From Mactromeris polynyma (taxonomy: Eukaryota > Mollusca > Bivalvia > Venerida > Mactridae): a DNA stretch of 64,000 nt. The stretch lies in assembly GCA_032209605.1 (NCBI GenBank), contig JASFXZ010000043.1, positions 296,819 to 360,818 of the forward strand. Reading direction: 5' to 3'. A program made the position numbers and the translations under genes. The notes beneath the pieces are model-generated. The model worked only from the letters and a program-made list of their open reading frames with translations. It searched no databases and was not told where the DNA came from. Every line of letters begins with the position of its first letter. The first letter of the stretch is position 1. Below are positions 1 through 11,630 of the stretch, in pieces.

Positions 1-655
1 GTACCACTGTGTATCATGTATATTATAACTGCTGTACCACTGTGTATCATGTATAGTATAACTGCCGACCACTGTGTATCATGTATATTATAACTACTGT
101 ACCACTGTGTATCATGTATATTATAACTACTGTACCACTGTGTATCATGTATATTATAACTGCTGTACCACTGTGTATCATGTATAGTATAACTGCTGTA
201 CCACTGTGTATCATGTATATTATAACTACTGTACCACTGTGTATCATGTATATTATAACTACTGTACCACTGTGTATCATGTATAGTATAACTACTGTAC
301 CACTGTGTATCATGTATATTATAACTGCTGTACCACTGTGTATCATGTATATTATAACTACTGTACCACTGTGTATCATGTATATTATAACTACTGTTCC
401 ACTGTGTATCATGTATATTATAACTGCTGTACCACTGTGTATCATGTATAGTATAACTTCTGTACCACTGTGTATCATGTATATTATAACTGCTGTACCA
501 CTGTGTATCATGTATAGTATAACTACTGTACCACTGTGTATCATGTATAGTATAACTGCTGTACCACTGTGTATCATGTATATTATAACTGCTGTACCAC
601 TGTGTATCATGTATAGTATAACTACTGTACCACTGTGTATCATGTATATTATAGT
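1..655. repeat. 33-bp minisatellite, about 20 copies
   Basis: Head-to-tail units built on GTACCACTGTGTATCATGTA followed by TATTATAACTRCT. The array runs in from the left edge, so its true length is unknown. The unit is a multiple of 3 without stops in some frames, which gives long artificial open frames on both strands. Variation is mostly single substitutions at the same few positions. Confidence 0.95.
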
Positions 656-716
656 CGCATGGGTCTGTGTCCTTCTCGATTTTGATAAACTAAAACTTGT
701 CAAAACTATTTAAATC

Positions 717-1291
717 AAACTGTCTGCAGTCTTGCTTATACAGTTTCCATAATGAACGAAATAATCTTGTTTACAATATGATTTCCGCGATTTACGGCCC
801 AATCAGTAAGCAACTGGATTTTACAAGGGGGGTAACTATAGATTGACTATATGAAATCCCGTAGTTCTAGTTATTTCCCTTGAATATTAAACCATACGGT
901 TTGTATGTCCAAGCTGGTATTTAACTTCGAATTCGTATGATACTCTCAGTCGATCATTGAAACATACGTATTTGTAACTTTATAGAAGTGCCAAATTCCA
1001 CGACCAATGTGCTCGTCACTGCTGTGGACATGTTGGAGAAATCTTGATTCAAATCTAGTGCTGCCGTGCAATGTGAAACGCTATGGACCGACATATTACA
1101 TACATACACATCGCGCCTCTAAACCCTGGAATACGTGCTTGGTGTATTGTAGGCCCGTGACTGTCGTCAGGCACATAAAACTCTGCTCTGGGGCAGACGG
1201 AGGTTATTGCCTTCGGCCAGGGACGGTTATATAGTGTGTTCCAGCGTCGTCAAGAGGTTATTAAATCAGGGGAAATAACGCAGGAAAAATC
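717..1291. other. Unique-looking intergenic stretch
   Basis: No exon with plausible splice sites, no RNA gene and no clear repeat was recognised between the left-edge minisatellite and the MITE at 1292. A 75-codon open frame (1007-1234) resembles nothing I know. Confidence 0.4.
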
Positions 1292-1596
1292 CAGTGCAGT
1301 GATTTTTCATTAAATAATTTTACTGCCCGTGCTTTTTCAATTGGGAAAATATGCGCGATAAGTCCCAAATTTCGGAAAATAAGAGCTTGGTTATTTTACT
1401 TATAAATGTTGTTATTTCCTGTTTTTGCTGAATGTATTATTACTTTTCTATCTTCATCTCAAAGTGCTCTTTTCAGGATGGTAAAAAGTCAATAAAAAAG
1501 AAGTTTTTCTCTTTTTTGGGAAAAATTTAGGCTTTTTTGCTAGGGGAAACAGCCGAAATTCGGTTGTAAAATTGAACCAAAAAAATCACTGCAGTG
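1292..1596. mobile_element. MITE-like element with CAGTGCAGTGATTTTT inverted ends
   Basis: The left end reads CAGTGCAGTGATTTTT. The right end, reverse-complemented, reads CACTGCAGTGATTTTT. The body is about 305 bp, non-coding and AT-rich. Size and imperfect inverted ends fit a non-autonomous DNA transposon. Target duplication is unclear, at most TC. Confidence 0.55.
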
Positions 1597-1859
1597 TCAT
1601 TCATTTTTCTGGCGCGTAAAATATACATAACACCCGTTGGTTCCATAAGGTGACCTAACTCTAGCTATAGGCATGGTCGGGTATGATCAACTATACAAGT
1701 GAATGAATAGATACTCTCGTAGTGGCTTGATAATTATACACACACCTGATCATGATCTAAATGCATCTTCTAAAACATGTTTGAATCCACCGCTTAGGTT
1801 AAGTACAGATTACATTGTAACAATTGTCCTCGTGCAAGTCATCACGTGGTTAGTCACCA

Positions 1860-4800
1860 GGCTTACAGACTTTTCAACCCCAAGACTTTTCAACCCCACT
1901 TTTCAAATGAAGACTTTTCAACCCCAGGACTTTTCAACCCCTGATTTCAAGACTTTTCAACCCCTACCTGTTGAGACTTTTCAACCCCTAGTTTGAATAT
2001 TTTCAACCCCTACATTTATCTTTCTCAACCCCTACTTTGAAGACTTTTCAACCCCTACTTTGAAGACTTTTCAACCCCTATTTCTTTTTTATAATTTTCT
2101 ATTTTATTAAACATACTGGTATCTAACAATTCACTTATTTCATGCGTAACTGTAATTCGTAAATAAAGGAAAACAATTCCTCTCAAAATGTCATCGAAAA
2201 ATATATTTAATGACGTAATCACATAAACAAGTCTCTTACGTCATGCAGTATACACGCGTTCAGCGTGTCCGTTCAATCTGGGACCAATATAATTATACAT
2301 GTTGGTCCCAGGTTGAATCTCTCTGACTCGGATTGCAATCTTGAAAGTGTACGGAATTTAATACATTTTGATTGATAAAGGACTGAGCTCCTCGTGCAAA
2401 GATAAATATAATTTTTAAAAGTTCCTGTGTAAACTGAAAATGTGTTGATAAGATCTGAAACATGAATCATTTGAGATGGAATAAACTCACTTAATTGGAT
2501 ATGTACGTTTGAAGAATTTTGCTGAACATGCTTAGTAAATCTGTCATATAAGTAACTTGCATGTTAACGGTAAATGTTACCATATTTATTTTTGTGTTTG
2601 CTGCGGTGTTCATGAGGGTTCTTATTTAATACATCAAAAGTGTTAATATTTTTCATCATTATTCGTTTTGTAAATTGTAAACAAGCAGCGTATGAATTTC
2701 ATTTAGGTTTTTCCGCTCATTTGCGTAGTATATGCGCACTGTGCAATATGATATTTACTGTTATTGTATCGTAGAAACATACACGGATATGTGATAACTC
2801 GTCTGAACAGACGGTTTTATTTGAATAATAAAACAATGATATTGCAAATATTTGATCATTGCGTGCACGTCATATGATGCATGTTTTGTCACTAATGGGT
2901 ATAAGGCATATCATGTTCCTGAAAGAGATATTTGAATTTGAAACATAACTACTTATTTGTTATTCAGGTAATTAATACGAATGCCTTAACTTTAATAAAA
3001 ACGACATTATTTAGCTGTATGCGCGTTAAATTAGTCATGTACTGGAGATTAACATTTTTCCTTTTGTAATGTTACACCACTTGAAACATAAACATGCATG
3101 TATATATATTTTACGCATTAAACTACAACGAAAGGTATTGACAGTAGTAAATGTATGTTATTGTAAATCACAATTCGCAATTCGAAAATTGCATTCCTTT
3201 AATTTGTCATTATATTTTGTTTGATCATCATAATAATTAGCAGATTATTTGTTTAATACAATTAAATGTTTGTTTGTTGCACTTGTTTATTGGATCAAAG
3301 GCAATTGTGTTCTATTGATGTAACCATCACACTTTTAATTAATTGTACCGTTGTTTAAGGTGATATATGCCCGCTAAATGCCTTGAAATGGTATTGTTAT
3401 TATATATATAGGTGAATGAATCAGTATCATCATTATGTAAAACCTCATTTTTAAAATTCCTCTCTCTGTCAGATGTATATTTTATATAACTATTGTATAC
3501 TTTTTTAAATACTTTGTTTATTTTTAGGCCCTAGAAAGTTCTCTCGTTTTGTCATATCACCATAATGAATACATTTTTATCATTTTTATCATCACTCTCC
3601 TATTGTCTTAAATACTGCAGAGAGAGGAACCCAAAAGTTTATGACTTCATTTTAATATTTTTAAAGCGGCTGGTCCGCAAAATTTAAATCTTATTTATTT
3701 TTGTTATTGTTATATAATAGAATGAAGTCTATATATATATATATACTAAATAGTTAACTGCTAGTCAGTACTTTTAATAAAGCATATCTTTTATATTATC
3801 TATATATCTTTTAAAAATTTAGCATTTGAAAAGTAGAAATATTTAAAATATATTATAATTAAAAAAACAGTTATATTTGATCTAGACACACACACAGACG
3901 TTCACTATAGTTGTATTTTAAAAAAAAAAAATTGTTAACATAGTAATGTACCGATATAGTGTACTAAAATAGTGAATGCTCGCTCATATGGGATATCCCG
4001 GTGGCGAGGGTAAATAAACTCAAATCCACGTATATTCTCACAATTGTCTAAACTTGGATAAGTCGTTAAGACTTATATGAATGTATATCAGTAGGTCCTT
4101 CTTAAAATGCCTTTATCAATTAATATATGTTTTTCATATATTACCTAAGATTGCAGATGCCATAATAATTATTAAGATATATATTCTCTTTTATCATCGA
4201 TTTTGATAGAGTAATACAGGTTGAAACAAATAAATATATATAATGTGTCTTAAAACATAATGATTTCCGACCTTTGTTTAGGTTTAACCAATAACTCTAC
4301 TCAATCATATTTATTGAATAAAACATTCGTAGGCCTACATGTGTATAGCATACAATACAATATAATATATAATGTAGAGAAAGTCGTAAAAGAAATTAAA
4401 AAATATTAGTTTACAAAGAACTTTCATGAATGTGAAACAATTGTGTTACATTAGCAAAGTGGTCAATGAAAATATATATACATGTACATGTACCAGGTAT
4501 ATCTCAGTCTATCTGTACCAATAAAGAAACACAAGGTCAACATATACAGATGACATGAGGAAAGGGCAATTATTGAGTTCTAATATCATTTGCATAATAA
4601 ATTAATTTTGAAAGGTTTATCAATTCAATCTTTGAGTCAGTGCTTAAATAAAGACAATGTATTGTTATGTTTGTTGACTGTGTTACGTAATGACGCGTGC
4701 TCGCTTAGCGAGGTGATTAACAAGGTGAGAAGCCGCTGTAGCGGGTGATTAGATAAGATGATAAGATTTAGGAGTGCTACTATTTATATTTATTTTTTAG

Positions 4801-5916
4801 AAATAAGGAGTAGTTAGTTAAATACAATTATTAAAATCGACCAAATATCATTAATATAAACAGCTTTTTAATATAACAAATGATCAATGATTAATGATCG
4901 ACTATACCAATAAAGACAATGTAATTGTTACGTTTGTTGACTGTGTTACGTAACTACTCTGGGACAAGTATGATGAACGGGACATTGTATGCGAGGATTT
5001 CCTGCGTGAAATCGGCGAGATATACGGTTAAGTGTATGTGCAAGTAATTGTGACAGTGTGAATAAATAGTGTGCCAGTGTGAAGTAAAAAGTGTTTCCGA
5101 GTCAATTTATGTGCCAGTTTGAATAAAAAGTGTTTGAATAGTTTGAATTGGTGAAGCAGTCTCTGCAAATTCCTGAGACTGCTTTACCAATAATATGTAT
5201 AACCATTTCCTTACATGTATAGTGTCAAACTTTCGTTTCGTTTGAAATAAACATACTCCGTGAGGTCAAATTGTAACATAATGTGAGACTAGTTACGTGC
5301 AAGAGACTTGATGTTTTATTCTATTCTCTTGGCTATGTATTCGTCCTTTTTTCCTTTCTATATGCTGTATATAGTATTCACTATTCTTCCTTTATGTATG
5401 TATATATTCATAAATAATTGTTAAACCATATATCTCCAGAAAAAGTTATGTATATATAAATAAATAATTTTTGAGTGTAAGTGACAGCGTAATTAGACTT
5501 AATTAGAATAACAAATCACATCATCAATTAAATACCAATTAAATTCCACCTGCAGTTTTAGGCCTAATAAAATGTGATAGAATGACTGTGTGTATTTTTT
5601 GTGTATATATATTTATTAGTATTCATTTTGGAATGTAAATAAACTTAAAAACTAAACTTAAACAACGTGATTGTCAACATTTTTCCAGGTAACAAATGTG
5701 ATAATTAAAAACATATTCCAGGGGTTGAAAAGTCTTGGTTTATTAGGGGTTGAAAAGTCTTGATTTTAACAGGGGTTGAAAAGTCTTAGGCTAATTAGGG
5801 GTTGAAAATGACAGTGGGGTTGAAAAGTCTTGGATATTTTACCATAGGGGTTGAAAAGTCTTGGGGTTGAAAAGTCTTGGGGTTGAAAAGTCTTGGGGTT
5901 GAAAAGTCTCGATACC
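1860..5916. mobile_element. Foldback-like element 1 (GACTTTTCAACCCC arms)
   Basis: A 4.06-kb non-coding element. The left arm (1860-2083) repeats GACTTTTCAACCCC about 10 times with variable spacers. The right arm (5721-5916) carries the same motif inverted (GGGGTTGAAAAGTC) about 8 times. The outer ends are GGCTTACAGACTTTTC on the left and, reverse-complemented, GGTATCGAGACTTTTC on the right. The sequence AGTCACCA (9 bp if the next G is counted) flanks both sides at 1852-1859 and 5917-5924, a convincing target duplication. No transposase or other credible protein is encoded inside. Long inverted arms made of short direct repeats are typical of foldback elements such as the P-superfamily Galileo; this assignment is inference. 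Confidence 0.75.
2084..5720. other. Non-coding interior of foldback-like element 1
   Basis: AT-rich with many short homopolymer and TA runs. No open frame looks like a gene; the longest, 65 codons at 2273-2470, has no recognisable motif. An internal direct repeat of about 40 bp sits at 4651-4690 and 4911-4953 (AAGACAATGTAATTGTTACG and its variant), 260 bp apart, so the interior itself has been partly duplicated. Confidence 0.5.
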
Positions 5917-5950
5917 AGTCACCAGACTATATCTTGACATAGATTTCGAC

Positions 5951-6502
5951 TAGGGCGAATGTGTTTGTACCAAACCGGTTTGAATCCAAAACTGGTTTGT
6001 CAAACCTTTCATTTGTTTTAACTAACTGGTTTCAAACTAAAACAAGTTTCTGTATTTGTTAATAACAAATCTTAAACTGGTTAATCAAACTGACCGAACT
6101 ACCTCCAAGTGTGGTTTGTCTGGTTTGATTTACCCGAATAATCGTATACTAGTTAAACAAAATGGTGGACTGATTTTATGGCGGGTGACCGTGCCACTCA
6201 TATGTTGGGCAATGTTTAAAAATAAATGTTTCTTTGCTACATGGGAACCTGGCTTTAAAATTGTCCACTCTGTTACGTTGCAAAACAGACGTTTTAAAGT
6301 TCTTAACTCTGATTTTCTTATCACGCACCAATCTGTCTGCAATCTTGCACAATCAAAATTACGTGGGCCATTTTTCATTGACTAAACCATCTGTTTGTTT
6401 GCAGACCAATCTTAATCTTAACTGGTTTAAGTTTTTCAACCAAACTACAACAAAACTGAAACCTCAAACCTGAACCAGGTTTTGCAAAACAAATTCGCCC
6501 TA
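5951..6502. mobile_element. MITE-like element with AGGGCGAAT ends
   Basis: TAGGGCGAATGTGTTTGT at the left is matched by the reverse complement of ACAAATTCGCCCTA at the right, about 550 bp apart. The interior holds several copies of an AACTGGTTT-like motif in both orientations, suggesting further internal pairing. It lies between foldback-like element 1 and the NHR gene. Open frames at 6056-6473 overlap on both strands and look incidental. Confidence 0.5.
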
Positions 6503-6580
6503 GGACGATATGGGATTGTTATCTCATTGACATTGACCCATTAACTGTCTGTGAACAAACATCAACATAACGAAAATAAC

Positions 6581-8041
6581 ATGGTATTCCAGTCGCTTAT
6601 TGTCTGTGTATCGCTACTAGCATTCGGGTATGCTGCTGATTTTGGTAAGATTTCACTCAATTTAAAAAAATCAAAGTATGACACTTTCAAGGCAACAATT
6701 AGTTGATTAGTAAAATACTTGAATAATTGCAATAAAAGCATTTATGTCACGTGAGGAAATTATTTATGTAATGTATTATGTTATGTGTTTAGAAGATGTG
6801 AGTTTATATAATATTTATGAAATGTGAGAAATGTTGAAAGTTATTGAATTTAGTGAATTTATTGTTGCAAAATGTTTAATATGTATTGTGAAAATTGAAT
6901 AGTGTAAATGTTTAAATGTTGCATTTTGTTTATTTGCGATGTTAAAAAGATAAAGAAATAAATTGTAAAAAAAAGAGAATAATTGCAATGTTTTTACACA
7001 TGAAATTGAATATGGAAAATAGATACCGTAGTTATATGTACACAATTGTAGAGTTTTGCCAACCGTGAGACAGTTTCCTCGAGTTTTTTTAAGTCTATAA
7101 TATTTATAAGACATGACACATATTTATGAGCCCGAGTCTAAACAGAATACTTGGGAAAGGCCAGAAAACATGAAGGATAATTTCATCCTTTTAGCGAACG
7201 CTGATTGGTGATTGAACAATACACTTTTCGGAATATGTAGTCCAGAAACGCCTCAATAATAAGACCATCATTGGGACCCGTTACTGAAAGCTGGTCTTCT
7301 TATGGTGGTCGTCTTAATATTGAGGTTGAATAAATAGCAAAATAGGGAAAATGGACTTGAAAATTGTGTTCTTAATTTTGAGGTGGTCTTATTATTGAAA
7401 TTGTCGTATTATTGAGGTGGTCTTTAAGTGAGGTTTTAGTGTAATTTATTCTCTAAATTCACCCAGAATTCAATTATGCTCTTTCTACGTGAAGCAGGTT
7501 AATTTTCTTTCTAATGTTTAGCACCCGCACGGTAAATGTAATACCTATATCTCGCTTATCCTTTACGTTTTCAGAAGAGATGAAGTTCAGTCAAACTTAC
7601 GGTCCAGAAATCAATCTCTTTGACGACGATACCCTGGCTGAAAGATATGAAGGCGAGTGTTTCTTCGTGTGTTTCAGTGACAGTCAACTCAAACCCAACC
7701 AGAAACTTCGCTTCAATATCACTGAAATAGAACCTGGGTGGTTGACCAACCTGAATGTTGGAATCATTTACAAATCTCCCGACAGCTTTCTGCCTGGCTC
7801 GTTAGTTCTGTGTGATGCCACATCGATTCCAGAGACCAAGGTATTTATATTTGAGTGGTTTTATTCTGAAGAAAATATCTACGATTTCTGGGTGGACTCG
7901 GAATGATCTGCTTTCCTTACTCCCAATGTGACGTCAGACAACATCGTCTTCAGAGGAGTGAACGTGCACAGACAGTTTTGGGTGATTTTCAATATTATTG
8001 GAGTCACAAAAGCGGTGAAATTGTTATCAGTTGAACAATAA
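6581..8041 (+). CDS. Secreted single-domain NHR (Neuralized homology repeat) protein, interrupted by an in-frame TGA
   Basis: Two exons. Exon 1 (6581-6644) encodes 21 residues, MVFQSLIVCVSLLAFGYAAD plus F: a hydrophobic core with a small-residue cleavage site, so a signal peptide. The ATG context AACATGG is favourable. The donor is GTAAGA. Exon 2 starts at 7575 after TTTTCAG and the phases agree (G + AA). The frame then reads through motifs of the NHR fold: GPEINLFDDDTLAER, a CFSD segment, and TEIEPGWLTNLNVGI, where NHR domains have a conserved Trp-Gly pattern. A TGA at 7904-7906 stops translation after FWVDSE. The same frame then continues for 44 codons to TAA at 8039, with FRGVNVHRQFWVIF and IIGVTKAVKLLS, which match the C-terminal NHR strands. 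The domain is thus complete only across the TGA (about 155 residues). NHR domains are known in cytoplasmic E3 ligases of the Neuralized family; a secreted lone domain is unusual. It could be a recent pseudogene, a nonsense allele, readthrough, or a sequence error. Confidence 0.65.
6645..7574 (+). other. Intron of the NHR gene
   Basis: A 930-bp GT-AG intron (GTAAGA to TTTTCAG). It contains one degenerate copy of the CAGTAAAACCTC MITE family at about 7243-7441 and otherwise AT-rich sequence without recognisable features. Confidence 0.6.
7243..7441. mobile_element. pogo-like MITE family A, degenerate copy
   Basis: Near-palindromic, about 0.2 kb, made of the two arms AATAATAAGACCA and GAGGTGGTCTTATTATTGA. 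Both termini are mutated from the family consensus CAGTAAAACCTC. This is the most diverged of the seven copies in the window. Confidence 0.65.
7904..7906 (+). other. In-frame TGA inside the NHR domain
   Basis: The frame-2 TGA follows GACTCGGAA and precedes TCTGCTTTC. Conserved NHR sequence lies on both sides in the same frame, and no splice pair that removes it is visible. A CGA-to-TGA change (Arg to stop) in the CpG context is the simplest origin. Confidence 0.7.
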
Positions 8042-8088
8042 CCTGATTTAGTGTCGCTTTCTTGTTGACAAATGACATTATGATAACA

Positions 8089-8094
8089 AATAAA
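8089..8094 (+). terminator. Poly(A) signal of the NHR gene
   Basis: AATAAA lies 48 bp after the TAA at 8039. It supports 8041 as the original end of the reading frame, since the same short 3' UTR would serve it. Confidence 0.5.
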
Positions 8095-8142
8095 TGAACG
8101 TTTATTGTGATCATTAATTTATTAATTGTATCATTTTAACAT

Positions 8143-8236
8143 GACCTCTCTACCTCTCTACCTCTCTACCTCTCTACCTCTCTACCTCTCTACCTCTCTA
8201 TCTCTCTCTCTCTTTCTCTCTCTCTATCTCTCACTC
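8143..8236. repeat. CCTCTCTA / CTCT microsatellite
   Basis: About eight copies of CCTCTCTA followed by an imperfect (CT)n run. It is simple-sequence DNA directly downstream of the NHR gene. Confidence 0.85.
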
Positions 8237-8324
8237 TTATTTACAATAAAAAAAAACACGCCGTTAATGGTTTACTCTGATAATATTATTGTAGGCCTCA
8301 TAAATATCGCTCAAAGCAGGCAGT

Positions 8325-8404
8325 AACGATAGCTCAATCGGTAGCGCTTCTGACTAATAACTTCGGCCAATAGATAGATGTGAGTTCGAGACCCATTCCT
8401 GCCT
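8325..8404 (+). mobile_element. tRNA-derived SINE head, degenerate
   Basis: An A box-like TAGCTCAATCGGTAGCG and a B box-like GAGTTCGAGACC are spaced as in a tRNA promoter. The stems do not close into a functional tRNA. A second B-box-like sequence lies inverted at about 8815-8832 (GGTCTCGAACTCGG), so two SINE remnants may face each other here. Confidence 0.45.
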
Positions 8405-9113
8405 CCCAATTTTATGGACAATATACTTGTTGTTTGTCGTTTCTTTCGTGGTTTTTTTATCGACTAATTGTTTTGTCGTTAAATCAAACGTGTTTAATGG
8501 TGGCTATAGCGTCGTCGCTAAATAGTTCATTTGAACCCCTTACGTTTTTCGAAGTAACCATATCAACTTTGTTCCATATACTGTGAGTGTGTAGCGATAA
8601 ATGTACATGTAAATCTACTGCACGATGATATCGGGCACTTTCAAAATCATGAAACTATATCGTGATTAGTGAATAGCTTATAAATACAAATGCAATAAAT
8701 TGTTTTTAATTAATGATATTCGAGCGAACATTAATTAGTATAAGTCGTGTAAGTACAACTGTAGATGACCAACGAAATATATAATAGTGTAATGAAAAAA
8801 AACAACTACCTCCCGGTGGTCTCGAACTCGGACCCAAAAATAAAAAGCTTATTTAGCATTGTAAGGCGCGGACTCGCTCAATATCACAATAAATCGTTTT
8901 GCTTGTTATTTGATTTACCTATTTTGATCGATAAAGGTGGTCCAACCATGTAAACATTGCATGACGTCACTCTCAACTTATCGTGGTATACTTATACCAA
9001 TGTATCAGATGATAACTACTCGATTTTATGAAAATATAGATGATTATGTCTACCGAAATCCAATCGCCACTACCGACCTACGATCGTCGCCATTTTCCAT
9101 TAAAGAAATTCAC
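8405..9113. other. Intergenic stretch with SINE remnants
   Basis: No gene seen. Apart from the inverted B-box remnant near 8820 the stretch looks unique. Small open frames at 8380-8586, 8765-8953 and 8937-9119 have no motif and no splice or start context to support them. Confidence 0.4.
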
Positions 9114-9832
9114 GTGTAATACAACATCTGCACTATATATTGCTGTAATACAACATCTGCACTATATATTGCTGTAATACAACATCTGCACTATATATTG
9201 CTGTAATACAACATCTGCACTATATATTGCTGTAATACAACATCTGCACTTATATTGCTGTAATACAACATCTGCACTTATATTGCTGTAATACAACATC
9301 TGTACTTATATTGCTGTAATACAACATCTGCACTATATATTGCTGTAATACAACATCTGCACTATATATTGCTGTAATACAACATCTGCACTATATATTG
9401 CTGTAATACAACATCTGCACTATATATTGCTGTAATACAACATCTGCACTTATATTGCTGTAATACAACATCTGCACTTATATTGCTGTAATACAACATC
9501 TGCACTTATATTGCTGTAATACAACATCTGCACTATATATTGCTGTAATACAACATCTGCACTATATATTGCTGTAATACAACATCTGCACTTATATTGC
9601 TGTAATACAACATCTGCACTATATATTGCTGTAATACAACATCTGCACTTATATTGCTGTAATACAACATCTGCACTTATATTGCTGTAATACAACATCT
9701 GCACTTATATTGCTGTAATACAACACCTGCACTTATATTGCTGTAATACAACATCTGCACTATATATTGCTGTAATACAACATCTGCACTATATATTGCT
9801 GTAATACAACATCTGCACTTATATTGCTCATT
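9114..9832. repeat. 27/29-bp minisatellite, about 25 copies
   Basis: Unit GTAATACAACATCTGCACTA plus TATATTGCT (29 bp), alternating with a 27-bp form that lacks one TA. The two lengths occur in blocks, showing that a 2-bp indel spread by array turnover. Confidence 0.95.
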
Positions 9833-10541
9833 TATTGTTGTAATAATATTATTAAATATTAGGTTTTATTTAAATGTACAGACAAAAAATCGTCTATATT
9901 TTTTTTAATATGCAATATTTTTCTTTGATTTTTTGCCTGCGCATTTGAATTACCCAGTTATTTAATATTGTGTTAAACAATAGCATTACATAGCGCATAT
10001 CTGGTATTTGAAGTGGATTTCAGTAATGGAAAATGGATTTCGGTAAAATACGAGATTTTGGTAAGGTAACGTACCGGAATTTACGTGCGTCTGACCTTGA
10101 AGTGGATTCTTTACTGTGTATATTTTTCATTTGCACCGGTGATCACATGACGAAACCAAACAAAATGGTAGATGTACACTGACAAATAAATAAAAACATT
10201 GCGAAATTAATCGTTGTCTTAGAGTTTCCGGCGTTTTATAGGTGTTTGTTCGTTGATTGTTTTAACAAAATGTTGATCTAGTATAAGAGTTGGCTTTGAA
10301 TTTTTGAATCTTACTGCGGTATATTTGATTTAGTTATTTCGGGTTAAAAACTGAATCACTTGACAGACTGAAATATACCTTTTTTATGACGTAAGACCCG
10401 TCTGTTGCAGCATAGGTCAAAGTCTGTGACCTCTGCAGGGTCCTCTCTTCATACTAGGGGAATGGACCAACTGATTTCCATGGGCGGAAACTCCTGTCAT
10501 TGCTATAGAGAATTCTTACATGTAAAATGTTGGATGGTGTC
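9833..10541. other. Intergenic stretch without recognised features
   Basis: AT-rich. No exon, RNA gene or clear repeat was recognised. Confidence 0.35.
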
Positions 10542-11630
10542 AAGGCAGGTGTAGTGCCATGGTAGATCACCAGCGATGCAGGACGAAGCGTACCACTTCC
10601 GAAGCGTACCACATAAAAGAATATATAGTGATTTTTAATCTGTTATTTTCAGCTATGTAGTAGGTGTTTAAAACACCTAATGGAATGGATTGTCGATAAA
10701 TAATCATGTTAAATTGAATTGTTTGTATTTATACTATATTTGTGACACGTTCTCATCTAATTATAGTTTATTAATTAGTAAAAACTTAATTATTATCAAT
10801 ATTGTTTGTTCAAATATGATTATCTTTGTTTGTCAATTATAGAACGTATTAAATTTACCCTTACATGTTACCTGTTCTAATTCTTATACTTGTGTTGTTA
10901 ATAACTTAATTATGTATTTTAGAATGAAATGCGACAGTATTTCATACTGTAATCATCTTAAATTCATTGTTTTTGTAATTGTATATAGGTCTGTGATGTT
11001 ATATGTTAGGTACGCTTCTTCCTGTAAAATGGTACGCTTCATCCTGTTACGCTTCATCAGACATTCGATCACCAGACTCCTGATTGGATGATCACAAGTT
11101 TTGACCCTGCATTGAGCAGCTTCACAATCCCAGAGTATAATTTGAGTACTGGTTTTTGACCCAGGAAGCAGTCATCATGAGTTTTTACCATTTTGGGAAT
11201 GGGCCGGTCCAGTGTGATTGGGAAAATTTGCACCGTGGCTGTCTAAATTTTCTCCTAATTTGTTACCGACAAAATATTGACTTTTTCTAAAACTATTTTA
11301 TCTAAGTGTTGTCCATGATAACTTAATAATTATTTTTTCGCTCATTATAAATGGTAACACCATCTTAAGATTTTTGGACGAGTCATTGCTCGTTGATGAG
11401 CTATTACTAATTCACATTGACACAAACCTATCAATGGTTAATTTCCATTTTAGGGCCTTACCAATTTTTGGAAATATTCAGTTTTGGATTGGGGAAAAAG
11501 AACATACAGTACTATTTGGAATGGGTCCCTTTACTGCCAATAATTGGCCCAACTTTATAAGAAAAAAAGGCATGGTCATGTACAAGTTGAAAAAAACTCT
11601 TTTACTGGCAATGTAAAATAAATAAGTTTA
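10542..11630 (+). mobile_element. tRNA-derived SINE split by foldback-like element 3
   Basis: The left part (to 10572) ends in a D-arm-like GTAGTGCCATGGTAGATCACC. The right part resumes with GATCACCAGACTCCTGAT and continues with the body CACAATCCC, GAGTACTGG and CAGGAAGCAGTCATC, ending in AAATAAATAAGTTTAAACT near 11630. The intact relative at 53287-53500 carries the same order of blocks. About 350 bp of extra sequence lies between the body and the tail, so a further insertion (roughly 11190-11590) is likely. Confidence 0.6.
10573..11066. mobile_element. Foldback-like element 3 (GAAGCGTACC arms)
   Basis: A 494-bp element. The left arm has two copies of GAAGCGTACC; the right arm has three inverted copies (GGTACGCTTC and variants). 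GATCACCA is present on both sides (10565-10572 and 11067-11074). Removing the element and one copy restores a continuous SINE. The body is AT-rich and non-coding. The architecture matches foldback-like element 1, with a different arm motif. Confidence 0.7.

Noticed and set aside
1..655. CRISPR array
   Set aside because: Repeats are contiguous without unique spacers, there are no cas genes, and the DNA is eukaryotic. The same holds for the other arrays.
47..713. Open frames of about 210 codons on both strands
   Set aside because: 33-bp minisatellite; open on both strands for lack of stops.
6056..6473. Overlapping open frames on both strands
   Set aside because: They lie inside a MITE-like element with inverted ends; no protein similarity recognised.
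7904..7906. Selenocysteine codon
   Set aside because: Several ATGA motifs occur in the short 3' region, but I cannot see a convincing SECIS stem, and NHR domains are not known selenoproteins.
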